This document shows, piece by piece, positions 17,301 to 26,177 of a stretch of 64,000 bases of DNA. The notes under the pieces are model-generated. The model was not told the DNA's origin and made no database searches. It saw only the letters and a program-made list of their open reading frames with translations. How positions within the stretch are numbered: position 1 is the stretch's first letter; every line of letters starts with the position of its first letter. A program made the position numbers and the translations under genes. This DNA comes from CBDFNC01 sp965249895 (lineage in GTDB: Bacteria; Pseudomonadota; Gammaproteobacteria; Enterobacterales; CBDFNC01). The DNA is taken from assembly GCA_965249895.1 (NCBI GenBank), contig CBDFNC010000004.1, positions 186,001 to 250,000 of the forward strand, read 5' to 3'.

Positions 17301-17874
17301 TAAAACTAGCTGGGTCATTCTTGCCGGTGGGGAAGCCCGCCGTATGGGTGGCAAGGATAAGGGGTTACTAGCATTAGCGGGTAAAGACATGATAGAGCAT
17401 GTTTATCATAACCTAAGACTTCAAACCCGAGATATCTCGATTAACGCTAACCGTAACACCGAACGGTATGCTTGTTACGGTCAGGTATTTAAAGATAAGC
17501 TGAGCACAAGACCCGGCCCCTTGGGGGGGATCCACGCCGCATTTGAGCAGCTGAACAACGAGTGGATTGGTTTTGTTCCTTGTGATTGCCCTCACCTTCC
17601 AGTGGACTTAGTAGCGCGTATGACGCGTGCTTGTGATGACAGTACCGATATCGCTGTGGCCCATGATGGCACACGTTTCCAACCCGTCGTCGCGTTAATC
17701 AACCGGCGCATCAAACCTAAGCTGAACAATTTTCTCGCCGATGGCGGCCGTAAAATAATGTTGCTTTACAAGAGCTGCAACCTGGTAAGTGTAGATTTTA
17801 GCGATACTCCCCACGCATTTATCAACCTCAATACACCAGAAGAACTTGCCCAGTTTGGACGTTTAAATGACTAA
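17287..17874 (+). CDS. mobA: MobA, molybdenum cofactor guanylyltransferase
   Basis: MobA transfers GMP from GTP to the molybdopterin cofactor to give Mo/W-MGD. The nucleotide-binding motif LAGGEARRMGGKDKG lies at residues 12-26, and the FVPCDCPHLP acidic motif binds Mg. I start at MPSPDKTS (195 residues) because GAGGA lies 8 bases upstream; a second ATG four codons earlier is possible. It overlaps tupC by 14 bp and the next gene by 8 bp. Its place in a tungstate operon suggests supply of bis-MGD cofactor to tungsten or molybdenum enzymes such as formate dehydrogenase. Confidence 0.93.
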   Translation: MPSPDKTSWVILAGGEARRMGGKDKGLLALAGKDMIEHVYHNLRLQTRDISINANRNTERYACYGQVFKDKLSTRPGPLGGIHAAFEQLNNEWIGFVPCDCPHLPVDLVARMTRACDDSTDIAVAHDGTRFQPVVALINRRIKPKLNNFLADGGRKIMLLYKSCNLVSVDFSDTPHAFINLNTPEELAQFGRLND

Positions 17875-19639
17875 AATAATCACCTCTGTTCCCTTGTTGG
17901 GATTTGCAGCCTATAGCGGCACGGGTAAAACCACACTGCTAGAGTCCATGTTACCTATACTGGTCGGGCGAGGCATTCGTGTTGCGGTTATAAAACACGC
18001 TCACCATGACTTTGATATCGACAAACCAGGTAAGGATAGTTATCGTCTGCGCAAAGCGGGAGCAAACCAGATGTTGATCTCATCACGCTATCGCCTGGCT
18101 TTGATAATCGAGACTCCGGAGCAAGAAGCGACACTACCGGCACTTATTGCAAAACTTGATCAAAATAATCTGGACCTGATCCTGGTGGAAGGTTTTAAGC
18201 ACCTTGACTTCCCAAAAATGGAACTGTATCGCGCAAGACTGGGTAAACCCTGGTTACACCCCCAGGATAGAAATATCATTGCAATAGCTTGTGATACAAA
18301 CAGCGACACTAGTTTGCCTCGGCTCGACCTCAATAACCTCGAGCAAATCTCTGATTTCATCGCAGATTATGCCAGACCGATTAAAAAGACTCAGAGTATG
18401 AGCTGCTTTGATAGTTCCACGGCCCAAATGTTGCCTGTAAAACAAGCGCGTCACCGTATCCTGGAACAAGTTTCCCCCCTAAAAACCAGCCTGACAGTCA
18501 CTCTAAAGCAAGCCATGGGTCATATCCTGGCCAGAGACATTGTTTCGTCAATTAATGTTCCACAGCACACCAACTCCGCCATGGATGGTTTTGCGGTCCG
18601 TGGTGATGATTTATCCTGTCAGCAATACCAGTTAGTAACCACAATAACGGCAGGACAGAGCTATGGCTCAGCCCTTGAAAAAGGGCAAACAGTGAAAATC
18701 ATGACTGGCGCGCCTGTCCCGGAGAATGCCGATACTGTGGTAATGAGGGAACAAGCCGTAGAAAACCAAGGTCTCGTTCGTTTTGATACTGAAAAAACAG
18801 GTATACAAGCGGGACAAAATGTCCGTCAGGCCGGGGAAGATCTGGCCATCGGTCAAGTCGCTTTTTACGCGGGTTGTCAAATCAACACACCCGAGCTGGG
18901 GATGCTTGCCTCCATGGGTATTGCAGAAGTCGAGATTATGCGTCCCGTCAAAGTGGCTATTTTCTCCACCGGTGATGAAGTTCAAAACCCAAATGAGGCG
19001 CAAACAGCCAACTGTGTGTTTGACTCCAACCGTTATAGCTTATTTAGCTTGCTGTCACGGCTGGGATGTGAAGTCTTGGATCTCGGTATAATCGAAGACA
19101 ACGAAGCTTCTCTCGCCGCAACCCTGACTCAAGCCAGCCATGAAGCCGACCTGGTTCTGTCTTCGGGGGGCGTCTCTGTTGGCGACGCGGATCATGTGAA
19201 GTCCGTATTGGACAGAATAGGTGAAATTGATTTTTGGCGGATAAATATGCGACCGGGTCGCCCGTTAGCGTTTGGCATGATTGAAAACACGCCTTTTTTT
19301 GGCCTGCCGGGTAACCCAGTGGCGGTTATCGTTTCATTTTTACAATTTGTCGAGCCTGCGATTCGCAAACTTCAGGGTAATAAAAATTGGTCGCCTCAGG
19401 AGCTCGGCGCAATCGCATCGGAACGTATACGCTCGCGCCTCGGTCGCACCGAATATACCAGAGGTGTCTATACGTTGGATGCAAACGGTCGCGTCAATGT
19501 GCGAAGTACCGGGACTCAAGGAGCGGGCGTGTTACGTTCGATGAGCCAAGCCAACTGCCTGATTGAAGTGGCGCCGGAGCAGGCCAGCGTAGACATTGGC
19601 GAATTGGTTAAGATTATCCCTCTTTCGGGGCGGCTCTAG
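17867..19639 (+). CDS. MobB-MoeA fusion protein
   Basis: This 590-residue protein joins two cofactor-synthesis activities. Residues 1-165 are MobB (P-loop YSGTGKTTL, VIKHAHHDFDIDKPGKDS, LVEGFK), the GTP-binding partner of MobA. Residues about 185-590 are MoeA, the metal-inserting molybdotransferase: HTNSAMDGFAVR, MTGAPVPENADTVV, IFSTGDEV, SSGGVSVGDADHVK and GLPGNPVA are all present. It overlaps mobA by 8 bp and is the last gene of the tup operon. MobB/MoeA fusions occur in several gammaproteobacteria. Both halves look complete. Confidence 0.93.
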   Translation: MTKIITSVPLLGFAAYSGTGKTTLLESMLPILVGRGIRVAVIKHAHHDFDIDKPGKDSYRLRKAGANQMLISSRYRLALIIETPEQEATLPALIAKLDQNNLDLILVEGFKHLDFPKMELYRARLGKPWLHPQDRNIIAIACDTNSDTSLPRLDLNNLEQISDFIADYARPIKKTQSMSCFDSSTAQMLPVKQARHRILEQVSPLKTSLTVTLKQAMGHILARDIVSSINVPQHTNSAMDGFAVRGDDLSCQQYQLVTTITAGQSYGSALEKGQTVKIMTGAPVPENADTVVMREQAVENQGLVRFDTEKTGIQAGQNVRQAGEDLAIGQVAFYAGCQINTPELGMLASMGIAEVEIMRPVKVAIFSTGDEVQNPNEAQTANCVFDSNRYSLFSLLSRLGCEVLDLGIIEDNEASLAATLTQASHEADLVLSSGGVSVGDADHVKSVLDRIGEIDFWRINMRPGRPLAFGMIENTPFFGLPGNPVAVIVSFLQFVEPAIRKLQGNKNWSPQELGAIASERIRSRLGRTEYTRGVYTLDANGRVNVRSTGTQGAGVLRSMSQANCLIEVAPEQASVDIGELVKIIPLSGRL

Positions 19640-19652
19640 CGTTAGGGCGTAT

Positions 19653-19686
19653 AGGATTTGCACTGAATACAAAGAGTGCAGATCCT
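19653..19686. terminator. Stem-loop between the tup and mod operons
   Basis: AGGATTTGCACT and AGTGCAGATCCT form a 12-bp stem (one wobble pair) with a 10-base loop, 14 bp after the moeA stop. There is no T-run on either side, so it may protect the mRNA end or slow polymerase rather than be a standard intrinsic terminator. It lies between two convergent operons. Confidence 0.5.
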
Positions 19687-19856
19687 GTAACAGCCATGCT
19701 CTTTCGTGATGTTAACTGAGACTGTGGTTTTTCCCGCAACAATGGCCCAAATCGTTTTGTTCTTCTTTTGCCTTTACCCTAGGAGATAAAATATCAAATA
19801 GGTCATTTTTTCGACGACCTTGTTGGGCCTTGCCTGAAGGAGGGTTAGCTTCAGAA

Positions 19857-20936
19857 CTAATGCACAGCCCAATCGTCTCGAGTTACACTCACACCTTTTA
19901 TTTGCGCAAAAACACTATCGCCTACTTTCAGCGATAAATCATCTGCAGCCCAAAGCGTAATCTCTGCCCCAATTCGGCTCTTGCCTAAGTTTAAATCGAC
20001 CCATACTTTGTTTTGACTTTGGGTTGTATTCATTACTGTTGCGGGCACTATATTACGAATACTGGTTTCAACCGGCCTTTGTTTTACAATTGATACATCC
20101 TTCGCACCAATCCTGACCCTGACATTCACCCCAACCGCCAGGTCAAGCCGGCTAACCCAGAGAATTTGCCGCTTTCCCAAATCAATTCCACTCATTGCGT
20201 ACTTTTCATGATGAGCGACTAATTTGCCTTGGATTAAACTACTTTGCCCTTGAGCCGATACCCAAGGCCGCATAGCTTCTGAACCCCATACAGTTTCCAA
20301 AGGGCCGGCAACCTTCACCTTTCCTTGGTCAAGCAACACCATATGATCGGCTAATCGAAGGATTTCATTCAGGCTATGGCTCACATAAAGGATAGGGATC
20401 TTGACCTCTTTTGCTAATCGCTCGAGTAGTGGCATTAACTCCTTCTTTCTTGGCAGATCCAATGATGCTAACGGCTCATCCATTAACAACAGCTGAGGGG
20501 AGCTTAATAATGCACGGCCGATTGCAACTCTTTGCTTTTCCCCGCCCGATAATCCCGCCGGATAACGCCTGAGCAAGTGACCTATATCCAATAACTCAAT
20601 CACTTCCTGGTATTGGCCGGGGTTATGGTTACGCGCCCCATAGAGAAGGTTTCCTTCCACGTGATAATGCGGAAATAGTCTGGCATCCTGGAAAACGTAG
20701 CCAATATTACGTTTCTCTGGCGGCCGATTGATACCGTTTTCAGTATCAAGCAATATACTGTCACCCAAGGTGAATCGCCCCGTATCCGGTTGACTAAGTC
20801 CACTTATCAAGTTAACCAAGGTGGTTTTCCCCGAACCGGAGCGGCCAAAAATTGCGGTGATCCCGGACATGGGTAAGGATAGATCTACCGATAAGGAAAA
20901 GTTTCCAAGCGATTGGGCAAGTTTAATTTTCACCAA
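19857..20936 (-). CDS. modC: ModC, molybdate ABC transporter ATPase
   Basis: A 359-residue ATPase with Walker A GRSGSGKTT, the Q-loop region YVFQDARLFPH, signature LSGGEKQRVAIGRAL, Walker B LLLMDEPLASLD and H-loop VSHSLNE. The last 70 residues form a mop/TOBE oxyanion-binding domain. This is the full length and domain set of ModC. It overlaps modB by 14 bp. The operon converges on the tup operon, giving the cell separate importers for tungstate and molybdate. Confidence 0.95.
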   Translation of the reverse strand: MVKIKLAQSLGNFSLSVDLSLPMSGITAIFGRSGSGKTTLVNLISGLSQPDTGRFTLGDSILLDTENGINRPPEKRNIGYVFQDARLFPHYHVEGNLLYGARNHNPGQYQEVIELLDIGHLLRRYPAGLSGGEKQRVAIGRALLSSPQLLLMDEPLASLDLPRKKELMPLLERLAKEVKIPILYVSHSLNEILRLADHMVLLDQGKVKVAGPLETVWGSEAMRPWVSAQGQSSLIQGKLVAHHEKYAMSGIDLGKRQILWVSRLDLAVGVNVRVRIGAKDVSIVKQRPVETSIRNIVPATVMNTTQSQNKVWVDLNLGKSRIGAEITLWAADDLSLKVGDSVFAQIKGVSVTRDDWAVH

Positions 20937-21618
20937 ACGCCTCCATTTTTCGTTTTGCCGCCCTGGCCATCCATTCAGATGCCATCAGTGATACTAAGGC
21001 CACGACGATTGCTATCAGGCACAAGCGCGCAGCTTCCATTTCAGCTCCCGGAGTCTGAATGAAACTGTACATAGCCAAAGGAAGGGTTCGGGTTTCGCCG
21101 GGAATATTGGATACGAAAGTGATAGTTGCGCCAAACTCACCCAGGCTACGGGCAAAGGCCAGCAAAACACCGGCAAAAATACCCGGCATTGTCAGCGGTA
21201 ATGTGATGGTGAAAAATACCCTCGTTCGACTAGCGCCTAAGGTACGCGCCGCTTGCTCAAGGCGAACATCTACCGCCTCAAGAGCCAGCCGAATAGCGCG
21301 TACCATTAAGGGAAACGCCACAACGGCACAAGCTAGCGCTGCACCTTGCCAGCTAAAACTAAATGACAGGCCAAACCATTCATACAACCTTTTTCCAATA
21401 AAACCTTGCCGCCCCATGGAAATAAGTAACAAGTATCCGATGACTACTGGCGGCAATACCAGTGGCAAGTGGATCACTGCATCGAGCAACGACTTACCTG
21501 GAAATTTATGCCGCGCCAACAGCCAGGCGAAGAAAATACCAAAAGGTAAACTGATTAACACAGCTAACCCGGAAACTTTCAGGCTAAGTTGCAATGCTTC
21601 CCATTCATATTCAGTCAC
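20923..21618 (-). CDS. modB: ModB, molybdate ABC transporter permease
   Basis: The 231-residue permease has about five hydrophobic helices and the EAA loop LEQAARTLGASRTRVFFTITLPL. LPLVLPPVVIGYLLL near the N-terminus is typical of ModB. It starts 18 bp after the modA stop and overlaps modC, indicating one transcript and coupled translation. Confidence 0.95.
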   Translation of the reverse strand: MTEYEWEALQLSLKVSGLAVLISLPFGIFFAWLLARHKFPGKSLLDAVIHLPLVLPPVVIGYLLLISMGRQGFIGKRLYEWFGLSFSFSWQGAALACAVVAFPLMVRAIRLALEAVDVRLEQAARTLGASRTRVFFTITLPLTMPGIFAGVLLAFARSLGEFGATITFVSNIPGETRTLPLAMYSFIQTPGAEMEAARLCLIAIVVALVSLMASEWMARAAKRKMEAFGEN

Positions 21619-21636
21619 AAGTTAAATCTGTTCCTA

Positions 21637-22389
21637 TCAGTAAAAATCGAATCCGTATTTCTCGTAGATGGCTTTCGCTTTTGCCGACTGCAAAAACTGA
21701 TAGAAGTCCACAACACGCTGATTTGGATCACCCTTAATAAGGCTCATAGGGTACTCAATGAGTTGATGGCTGTCTTTAGGAAAAGCATTAAGCAGGGTAA
21801 CCTTCTCCGTATTTAACGCATCAGTTCTATACACAATACCGAATTCTGCTTCACCCCTTTCTACCAGGGCCAGCGCGGCGCGCACATGATTGGTTCTCGC
21901 CAGCCTGCCTTTAATCTCTGGCCAAATTCCCAGACTTGTTAGGGCCTCCTGGGCATAAATACCGGCAGGAACATGATCTGGATCGCCCATCGCCAAGCGC
22001 CCGCTCTTAAGACGCGTAGCAAGCATTGACCAATTGGTGAGTGGTTGTGGCGCTTTCCCGTACGAAATCAATACCAATTCATTGCGTAACAAATTAACGC
22101 GACTGCCCTTAGACAAAAGATCATTCTTCCCTAGGTAGTCCATCCATTTTTGATTGGCCGATATGTATATGTCAGCAGGTGCTCCCTGATAGATTTGCCT
22201 GGCTAGAGTGGAAGAAGCAGCATAAACCTCTATGAGTTTGGTATCTGAGCTTGCGCCATATACTTCGCTAAGTTCAGCCATAACAGTGGAAAGTGAAGCG
22301 GCGACAAATACCCTTACTTTATTCCCTTCCTCAGCCAGCACCGATTGGCTGAGCATAAGCAAGACAACAAATAACCACATTCTATACAT
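21637..22389 (-). CDS. modA: ModA, molybdate-binding periplasmic protein
   Basis: A 250-residue protein with a signal peptide (residues 1-19, cleavage VLA|EE). The mature part begins VRVFVAASLSTVMAEL, the AASL motif whose serine contacts the oxyanion. GDPDHVPAGIYAQEAL and GIVYRTDA are further family motifs. It delivers molybdate to ModBC. It is first in the modABC operon, and its promoter must lie in 22390-22700. A TATATAAC half-site 20 bp upstream resembles half of a ModE box but I see no full palindrome. Confidence 0.95.
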   Translation of the reverse strand: MYRMWLFVVLLMLSQSVLAEEGNKVRVFVAASLSTVMAELSEVYGASSDTKLIEVYAASSTLARQIYQGAPADIYISANQKWMDYLGKNDLLSKGSRVNLLRNELVLISYGKAPQPLTNWSMLATRLKSGRLAMGDPDHVPAGIYAQEALTSLGIWPEIKGRLARTNHVRAALALVERGEAEFGIVYRTDALNTEKVTLLNAFPKDSHQLIEYPMSLIKGDPNQRVVDFYQFLQSAKAKAIYEKYGFDFY

Positions 22390-22701
22390 CTTTTTTCTCT
22401 ATATAACAAAGGAACTAACGCCAATATACTCAGCCCCCCTTTTCACGACAATCTTTTCAAAGGTAAAAGGACAACGATTTGATTTGTATCAAGAGAATAC
22501 AACAGCGCTCTAATGTTAATAAAAGGTGATTAAAATGGTGAGGACTAGTCCAATCCTTTTCCCTTTACTACGACACAAGCTACCTAAAATCCCCCCTACT
22601 CTCGCTAGGTTAAGCATTACCTGCGTATCCAGTGTGAATTACTAAAACATCCAACTTCAAACGAGCTTATGGCTGATTTAATATTTTTTTAGCATATCCA
22701 A

Positions 22702-22729
22702 TTGACGAAATGGAAAGCTGGCGTATAAT
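22702..22729 (+). promoter_or_regulatory. Sigma-70 promoter of the cold-shock gene
   Basis: TTGACG (22702-22707) and TATAAT (22724-22729) are separated by 16 bp. They predict a transcript with a 5' leader of about 130 nt, the long untranslated leader typical of cspA-type thermosensor mRNAs. Confidence 0.7.
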
Positions 22730-22868
22730 CCTCATAGCTACTGAAATTGGCTATATCTATGTTCCACATTACGAAATTGCTAGCTTAGCGTTCGTCCTGT
22801 TCCTCATAAGTTATACCATTGTTTTTTAGCAAATATTTTGATTTTATTATTTAATACAGGGTTTAGGC

Positions 22869-23078
22869 ATGTCTAATATCGTTTCTGGCAAAGTGAAGTT
22901 CTTCAACGAAGCTAAAGGTTTTGGTTTTATCGAGCAAGATAATGGTCCTGATGTATTCGTCCACTTCAGCGCTATAAAAAGCGATGGCTTCAAAACACTA
23001 GCCGAAGGTCAAGCTGTGCAGTTCACAGTAACTCAAGGCCAGAAAGGTCCTCAAGCCGAGAACGTAACTCCAGTTTAA
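22869..23078 (+). CDS. Cold-shock protein, CspA family
   Basis: This 69-residue protein is a single OB-fold cold-shock domain. Both RNA-binding motifs are present: KGFGFIEQ (RNP1, residues 16-23) and VFVHFSAI (RNP2). It binds single-stranded RNA and works as an RNA chaperone in the cytoplasm. AGGG lies upstream of the ATG. A long leader with a strong promoter and a strong terminator frames a single-gene transcript. Several csp paralogues usually exist, so cold induction cannot be assumed. Confidence 0.96.
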   Translation: MSNIVSGKVKFFNEAKGFGFIEQDNGPDVFVHFSAIKSDGFKTLAEGQAVQFTVTQGQKGPQAENVTPV

Positions 23079-23107
23079 GAGTTGCTCTAGTTTTCGCGAA
23101 GATTTCG

Positions 23108-23134
23108 AGCTGTGGTGTAAACCACAGCTTTTTT
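23108..23134 (+). terminator. Intrinsic terminator after csp
   Basis: Perfect 9-bp stem AGCTGTGGT/ACCACAGCT with a four-base loop, followed by six T residues, 30 bp after the stop codon. Confidence 0.93.
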
Positions 23135-23299
23135 GTATCCGCTCCACTGTGACCATCCTCCCGCTCCGCGTTATTATCTAGTTCCAACTTTTGTCATCGC
23201 TTTTATTTTTTTTGCTCTTGTACTAAACGCCCCAATACGTTGATATTTCCAGATGCACCTGTATTCTAACTGCGTTAATTCCAATCAATTTTTGAGGGT

Positions 23300-23845
23300 A
23301 TGATGACACGTATTTTTTTTCCTGTATTGGCTTTGTTTTTTGTATTATCAGCTAGCGCCAATGAAGTTAGCGATACCATAGCAACATTTAAGAAAGCCGA
23401 AGCCACCCACCCCTTTTTTAATAATGCTTATGGCTATGCTGTTTTTCCTACTGTGGGTAAAGCTGGATTTGTTATTGGCGCAGCCTACGGTGAAGGTAAG
23501 GTTTTCCGTCAGGGCGCGGTGAGCGGTACAACCAGTTTAGCCCAGGTTACAATCGGTTTTCAGCTAGGCGGACAGGCGTATAGCGAAGTCATATTCTTCG
23601 AAGACAAACGCGCCTATGATGAGTTTACCAGTGGCACCTTTGAATTTAGTGCACAAGCAACTGCAGTCGCTATCACAATAGGTGCGCAGGCACATGCTGG
23701 TACCACGGGCACCTCTTCCGGAGCAGGTGATAAATCGTTTAAAGGCAGCTACTACAAAGGAATGACAATCTTTACCCACACCAAAGGCGGCTTAATGTAT
23801 GAAGCTTCTTTAGGTGGTCAGAAGTTCAGTTTCGACGCTAATTAG
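23300..23845 (+). CDS. SYLF/YSC84-domain lipid-binding protein
   Basis: A 181-residue secreted protein with a signal peptide (about residues 1-20, cleavage SASA|NE). Glycine-rich repeats include GYAVFPTVGKAGFVIGAAYGEG and QVTIGFQLGGQAYSEVIFF, the signature of the SYLF (DUF500/Ysc84) family. SYLF domains bind phosphoinositides in eukaryotes; the bacterial role is unclear, probably envelope-associated. GAGGG lies just upstream of two adjacent ATG codons, and the second gives better spacing. Monocistronic, with its own terminator. Confidence 0.88.
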   Translation: MMTRIFFPVLALFFVLSASANEVSDTIATFKKAEATHPFFNNAYGYAVFPTVGKAGFVIGAAYGEGKVFRQGAVSGTTSLAQVTIGFQLGGQAYSEVIFFEDKRAYDEFTSGTFEFSAQATAVAITIGAQAHAGTTGTSSGAGDKSFKGSYYKGMTIFTHTKGGLMYEASLGGQKFSFDAN

Positions 23846-23865
23846 ACCCTGATTTAACAGTAAAG

Positions 23866-23898
23866 TATCGGCCACTAAACGGCCGGTATTTAATTTTT
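23866..23898 (+). terminator. Intrinsic terminator after the SYLF gene
   Basis: An 8-bp stem TATCGGCC/GGCCGGTA (one wobble) with a seven-base loop is followed by TTTAATTTTT, 21 bp after the stop codon. Confidence 0.8.
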
Positions 23899-24771
23899 CC
23901 ATTTCCTTTTCTTCACCCATTTCTATGTAATACTTATAGCGGGCAAATCATAGACACACTGTGTTTTCAGGATCCAGTTATGACACCCCGTACGACGAAA
24001 CTACACCGGAAAATCAAACACAAGCACAATCGGCGTAGGCAATTACTCAGAACCAGTTCTATCTTCCTGTCTCCGGCTTATCATTTACATGCAGCCAATC
24101 TTTGTGTGTTCCGTATATTGCGACCGAGTAGCTCGCAACGCCAATGGTGTTAACGCAAACGAGTCTGTCAGCGTTGTCCTAGACAGAGATTTTTCTTATC
24201 TCACTTAGAAGCATTTAAAATGCCACAATAATGAGTCGACATAACATCGTATCTTCTATCGATAAATCTAATAATCGTGGCGAATTTGTGTTAGTACTAT
24301 TTTCTTAAAAAAACGGTTTGCGATTCGTCTGGGTTGTGATACTTTTGCGCCGATTTGATAAATGATTCGGTTTGCTAAAAAAACATTAAGACAATGGCTG
24401 GTGTTGTTGCAAGTCGGTGCCGTCCCATCGCGAACGTCGCAATGCTAAAAACGAAGCCGACCCGAGTAAGAGTCTGACAGAGCGTATTCTGTTCATGGAT
24501 AAAACCGATATGTTTATCTGGCATTTTTAATAATGCAGTTGATCTGGAACACTGACGCTTAAAGGACCTTCACGTGAACAAACTGAGTCTTTCTACCCCA
24601 GCTATTGTGGCAACCCGCCCTTTTAGCCTGGTTCCCGAACCTTGATCTAAACCTCCATTATTCGAATACGCCCGCTTTCTGCTGGCGATGTTGTCGACTC
24701 TGTTTTTTGTCTATTCTCATATCGAGAACAGACAGCCAGTTATATTTCCCTGTTTTTAGTTGGATACTGAA
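23899..24771 (+). promoter_or_regulatory. Long leader region upstream of the norspermidine operon
   Basis: About 870 bp separates the previous terminator from the first polyamine gene. It holds no long frame but contains short ORFs with plausible start signals: 23980-24153 (57 codons, very basic), 24362-24448 (28 codons, MIRFAKKTLRQW...) and 24574-24645 (23 codons, GTG start after AAAGGA). Polyamine genes are known to be controlled by leader peptides in enterobacteria (speF), so this may be an attenuator-type leader. That is inference. Confidence 0.4.
23980..24153 (+). CDS. Possible basic leader peptide (57 aa)
   Basis: This small frame begins with ATG seven bases after AGGA and encodes MTPRTTKLHRKIKHKHNRRR followed by a less charged tail. 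It has 12 Lys/Arg/His residues in its first 20, unlike a random frame in this region. It lies 620 bp before the polyamine biosynthesis operon on the same strand. It could be a regulatory leader peptide, a small basic protein or chance. I know no family match. Confidence 0.3.
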   Translation: MTPRTTKLHRKIKHKHNRRRQLLRTSSIFLSPAYHLHAANLCVFRILRPSSSQRQWC

Positions 24772-26175
24772 ATGAACAATGTATTTAACCTTAGTGTTGA
24801 AGAAAACGCCGTGGCTCAAGCCCTTCCCGTCGTTAACGAGCTCTATGACCTGACGCCGGACAATGTGTTATTAAGCCAGGAGCACTACGAGTCAGAAGTA
24901 CGCTCCTATCCACGCCGCTTACCTATTGCAATAGAGAAAGCAAATGGCGTAATAGTGCAAGACACTAAGGGTCAAACTTACATTGATTGCCTGGCCGGCG
25001 CGGGCGCACTTCCTCTTGGGTATAACCATCCAGAGCTAAATCAAGAAGTAATCGCCAAGCTTAACCAAGGCGTTCCTTATCAAACGTTGGATATCACCAC
25101 CCCGACCAAAGACAACTTTATTAAAGAAGTGATGTCCTTTTTACCCGTTGAGTTCGCCAAGGACGCCAGGATCCAGTTTTGCGGTCCTTCCGGTGCCGAT
25201 GCGGTTGAAGCCGCCATCAAACTGGTTAAGCAAAATACGGGGCGTAATAACTTTGTTTCCTTTCACGGTGCTTATCACGGCATGACCAACGGCTCTTTGG
25301 CGCTAACCGGTAACCTGGGTGCCAAAGAGCGCCGCACTGGGTTGATGTCTGACGTGCACTTTATGCCATACCCTTACAGCCTGAGATGTCCGTTTGGCAT
25401 CGGTGGAGAGGAAGGCGCCAAACAAAGCTTACGCTATATCGAATCCATACTGTGCGATGAAGAAAGCGGTATCACCAAACCGGCAGCAGTGATCCTTGAG
25501 CCGGTACAGGGCGAAGGCGGCGTGATCCCAGCTCCCGCATTCTGGTTGCAGGAAATCCGCCGTATTACCAAGGAACAAGGCATTCTGCTGATATTCGATG
25601 AAATACAGTGTGGCATTGGGCGAACCGGTGACAATTTTGCCTTCGAATGTTCCGGAATTACACCGGATATTCTGCTGCTGTCCAAAGCCATTGGCGGCGG
25701 CCTGCCCCTTTCTGTGATCTTGTTTCATAAGGAACTCGATAACTGGAACGCAGGTGAACACACAGGCACATTCAGAGGAAACCAGCTGGCCATGGCCACA
25801 GGTTGTAAAACGCTGCAAATCATCCAACGCGATAACCTCACCGAGCATGCGGCACAAATGGGTGAGCGCCTTAAAAGCCGCCTGATAGCGATTCAGAAAA
25901 CCAGCGATTGCATTGGCGAAGTTCGCGGTCGCGGGCTGATGTTGGGCGTGGAAATAACCAAAGGGAACAAGATAAATAAACTCGGTCATCCGCTGGCTGA
26001 TCCGGAGCGTGCATCTCGTATTCAACGCGCAGCATTGGAGCGTGGTTTGATCATCGAAACAGGTGGCCGCCAGGGCGCGGTACTGCGATTCCTGCCACCA
26101 CTTATCATCACGGCCGAGCAAATTGACTTTGTCGCCAATGTCATCGAACAAGCCATTTCGGCTTCTGCGGAGTAA
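24772..26175 (+). CDS. dat: Diaminobutyrate--2-oxoglutarate aminotransferase
   Basis: This class III PLP aminotransferase converts aspartate 4-semialdehyde and glutamate to L-2,4-diaminobutyrate. I start at MNNVFNLSVE (467 residues); an in-frame TTG four codons earlier is less likely. Visible motifs are GPSGADAVEAAIKL, FHGAYHGMTNG, LIFDEIQCGIGRTG and the PLP lysine in LLLSKAIGGGLPL. It is followed after 2 bp by the decarboxylase and starts the norspermidine operon. In Vibrio the two enzymes are fused; here they are separate genes. Confidence 0.93.
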   Translation: MNNVFNLSVEENAVAQALPVVNELYDLTPDNVLLSQEHYESEVRSYPRRLPIAIEKANGVIVQDTKGQTYIDCLAGAGALPLGYNHPELNQEVIAKLNQGVPYQTLDITTPTKDNFIKEVMSFLPVEFAKDARIQFCGPSGADAVEAAIKLVKQNTGRNNFVSFHGAYHGMTNGSLALTGNLGAKERRTGLMSDVHFMPYPYSLRCPFGIGGEEGAKQSLRYIESILCDEESGITKPAAVILEPVQGEGGVIPAPAFWLQEIRRITKEQGILLIFDEIQCGIGRTGDNFAFECSGITPDILLLSKAIGGGLPLSVILFHKELDNWNAGEHTGTFRGNQLAMATGCKTLQIIQRDNLTEHAAQMGERLKSRLIAIQKTSDCIGEVRGRGLMLGVEITKGNKINKLGHPLADPERASRIQRAALERGLIIETGGRQGAVLRFLPPLIITAEQIDFVANVIEQAISASAE

Positions 26176-26177
26176 TC

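Noticed and set aside
22390..22440. ModE operator before modA
   Set aside because: Only a TATATAAC half-site is visible; the second half and correct spacing are absent.
25429..26151. A 240-codon antisense frame in the aminotransferase gene
   Set aside because: It is a shadow of a well-conserved PLP enzyme and has no recognisable protein family.
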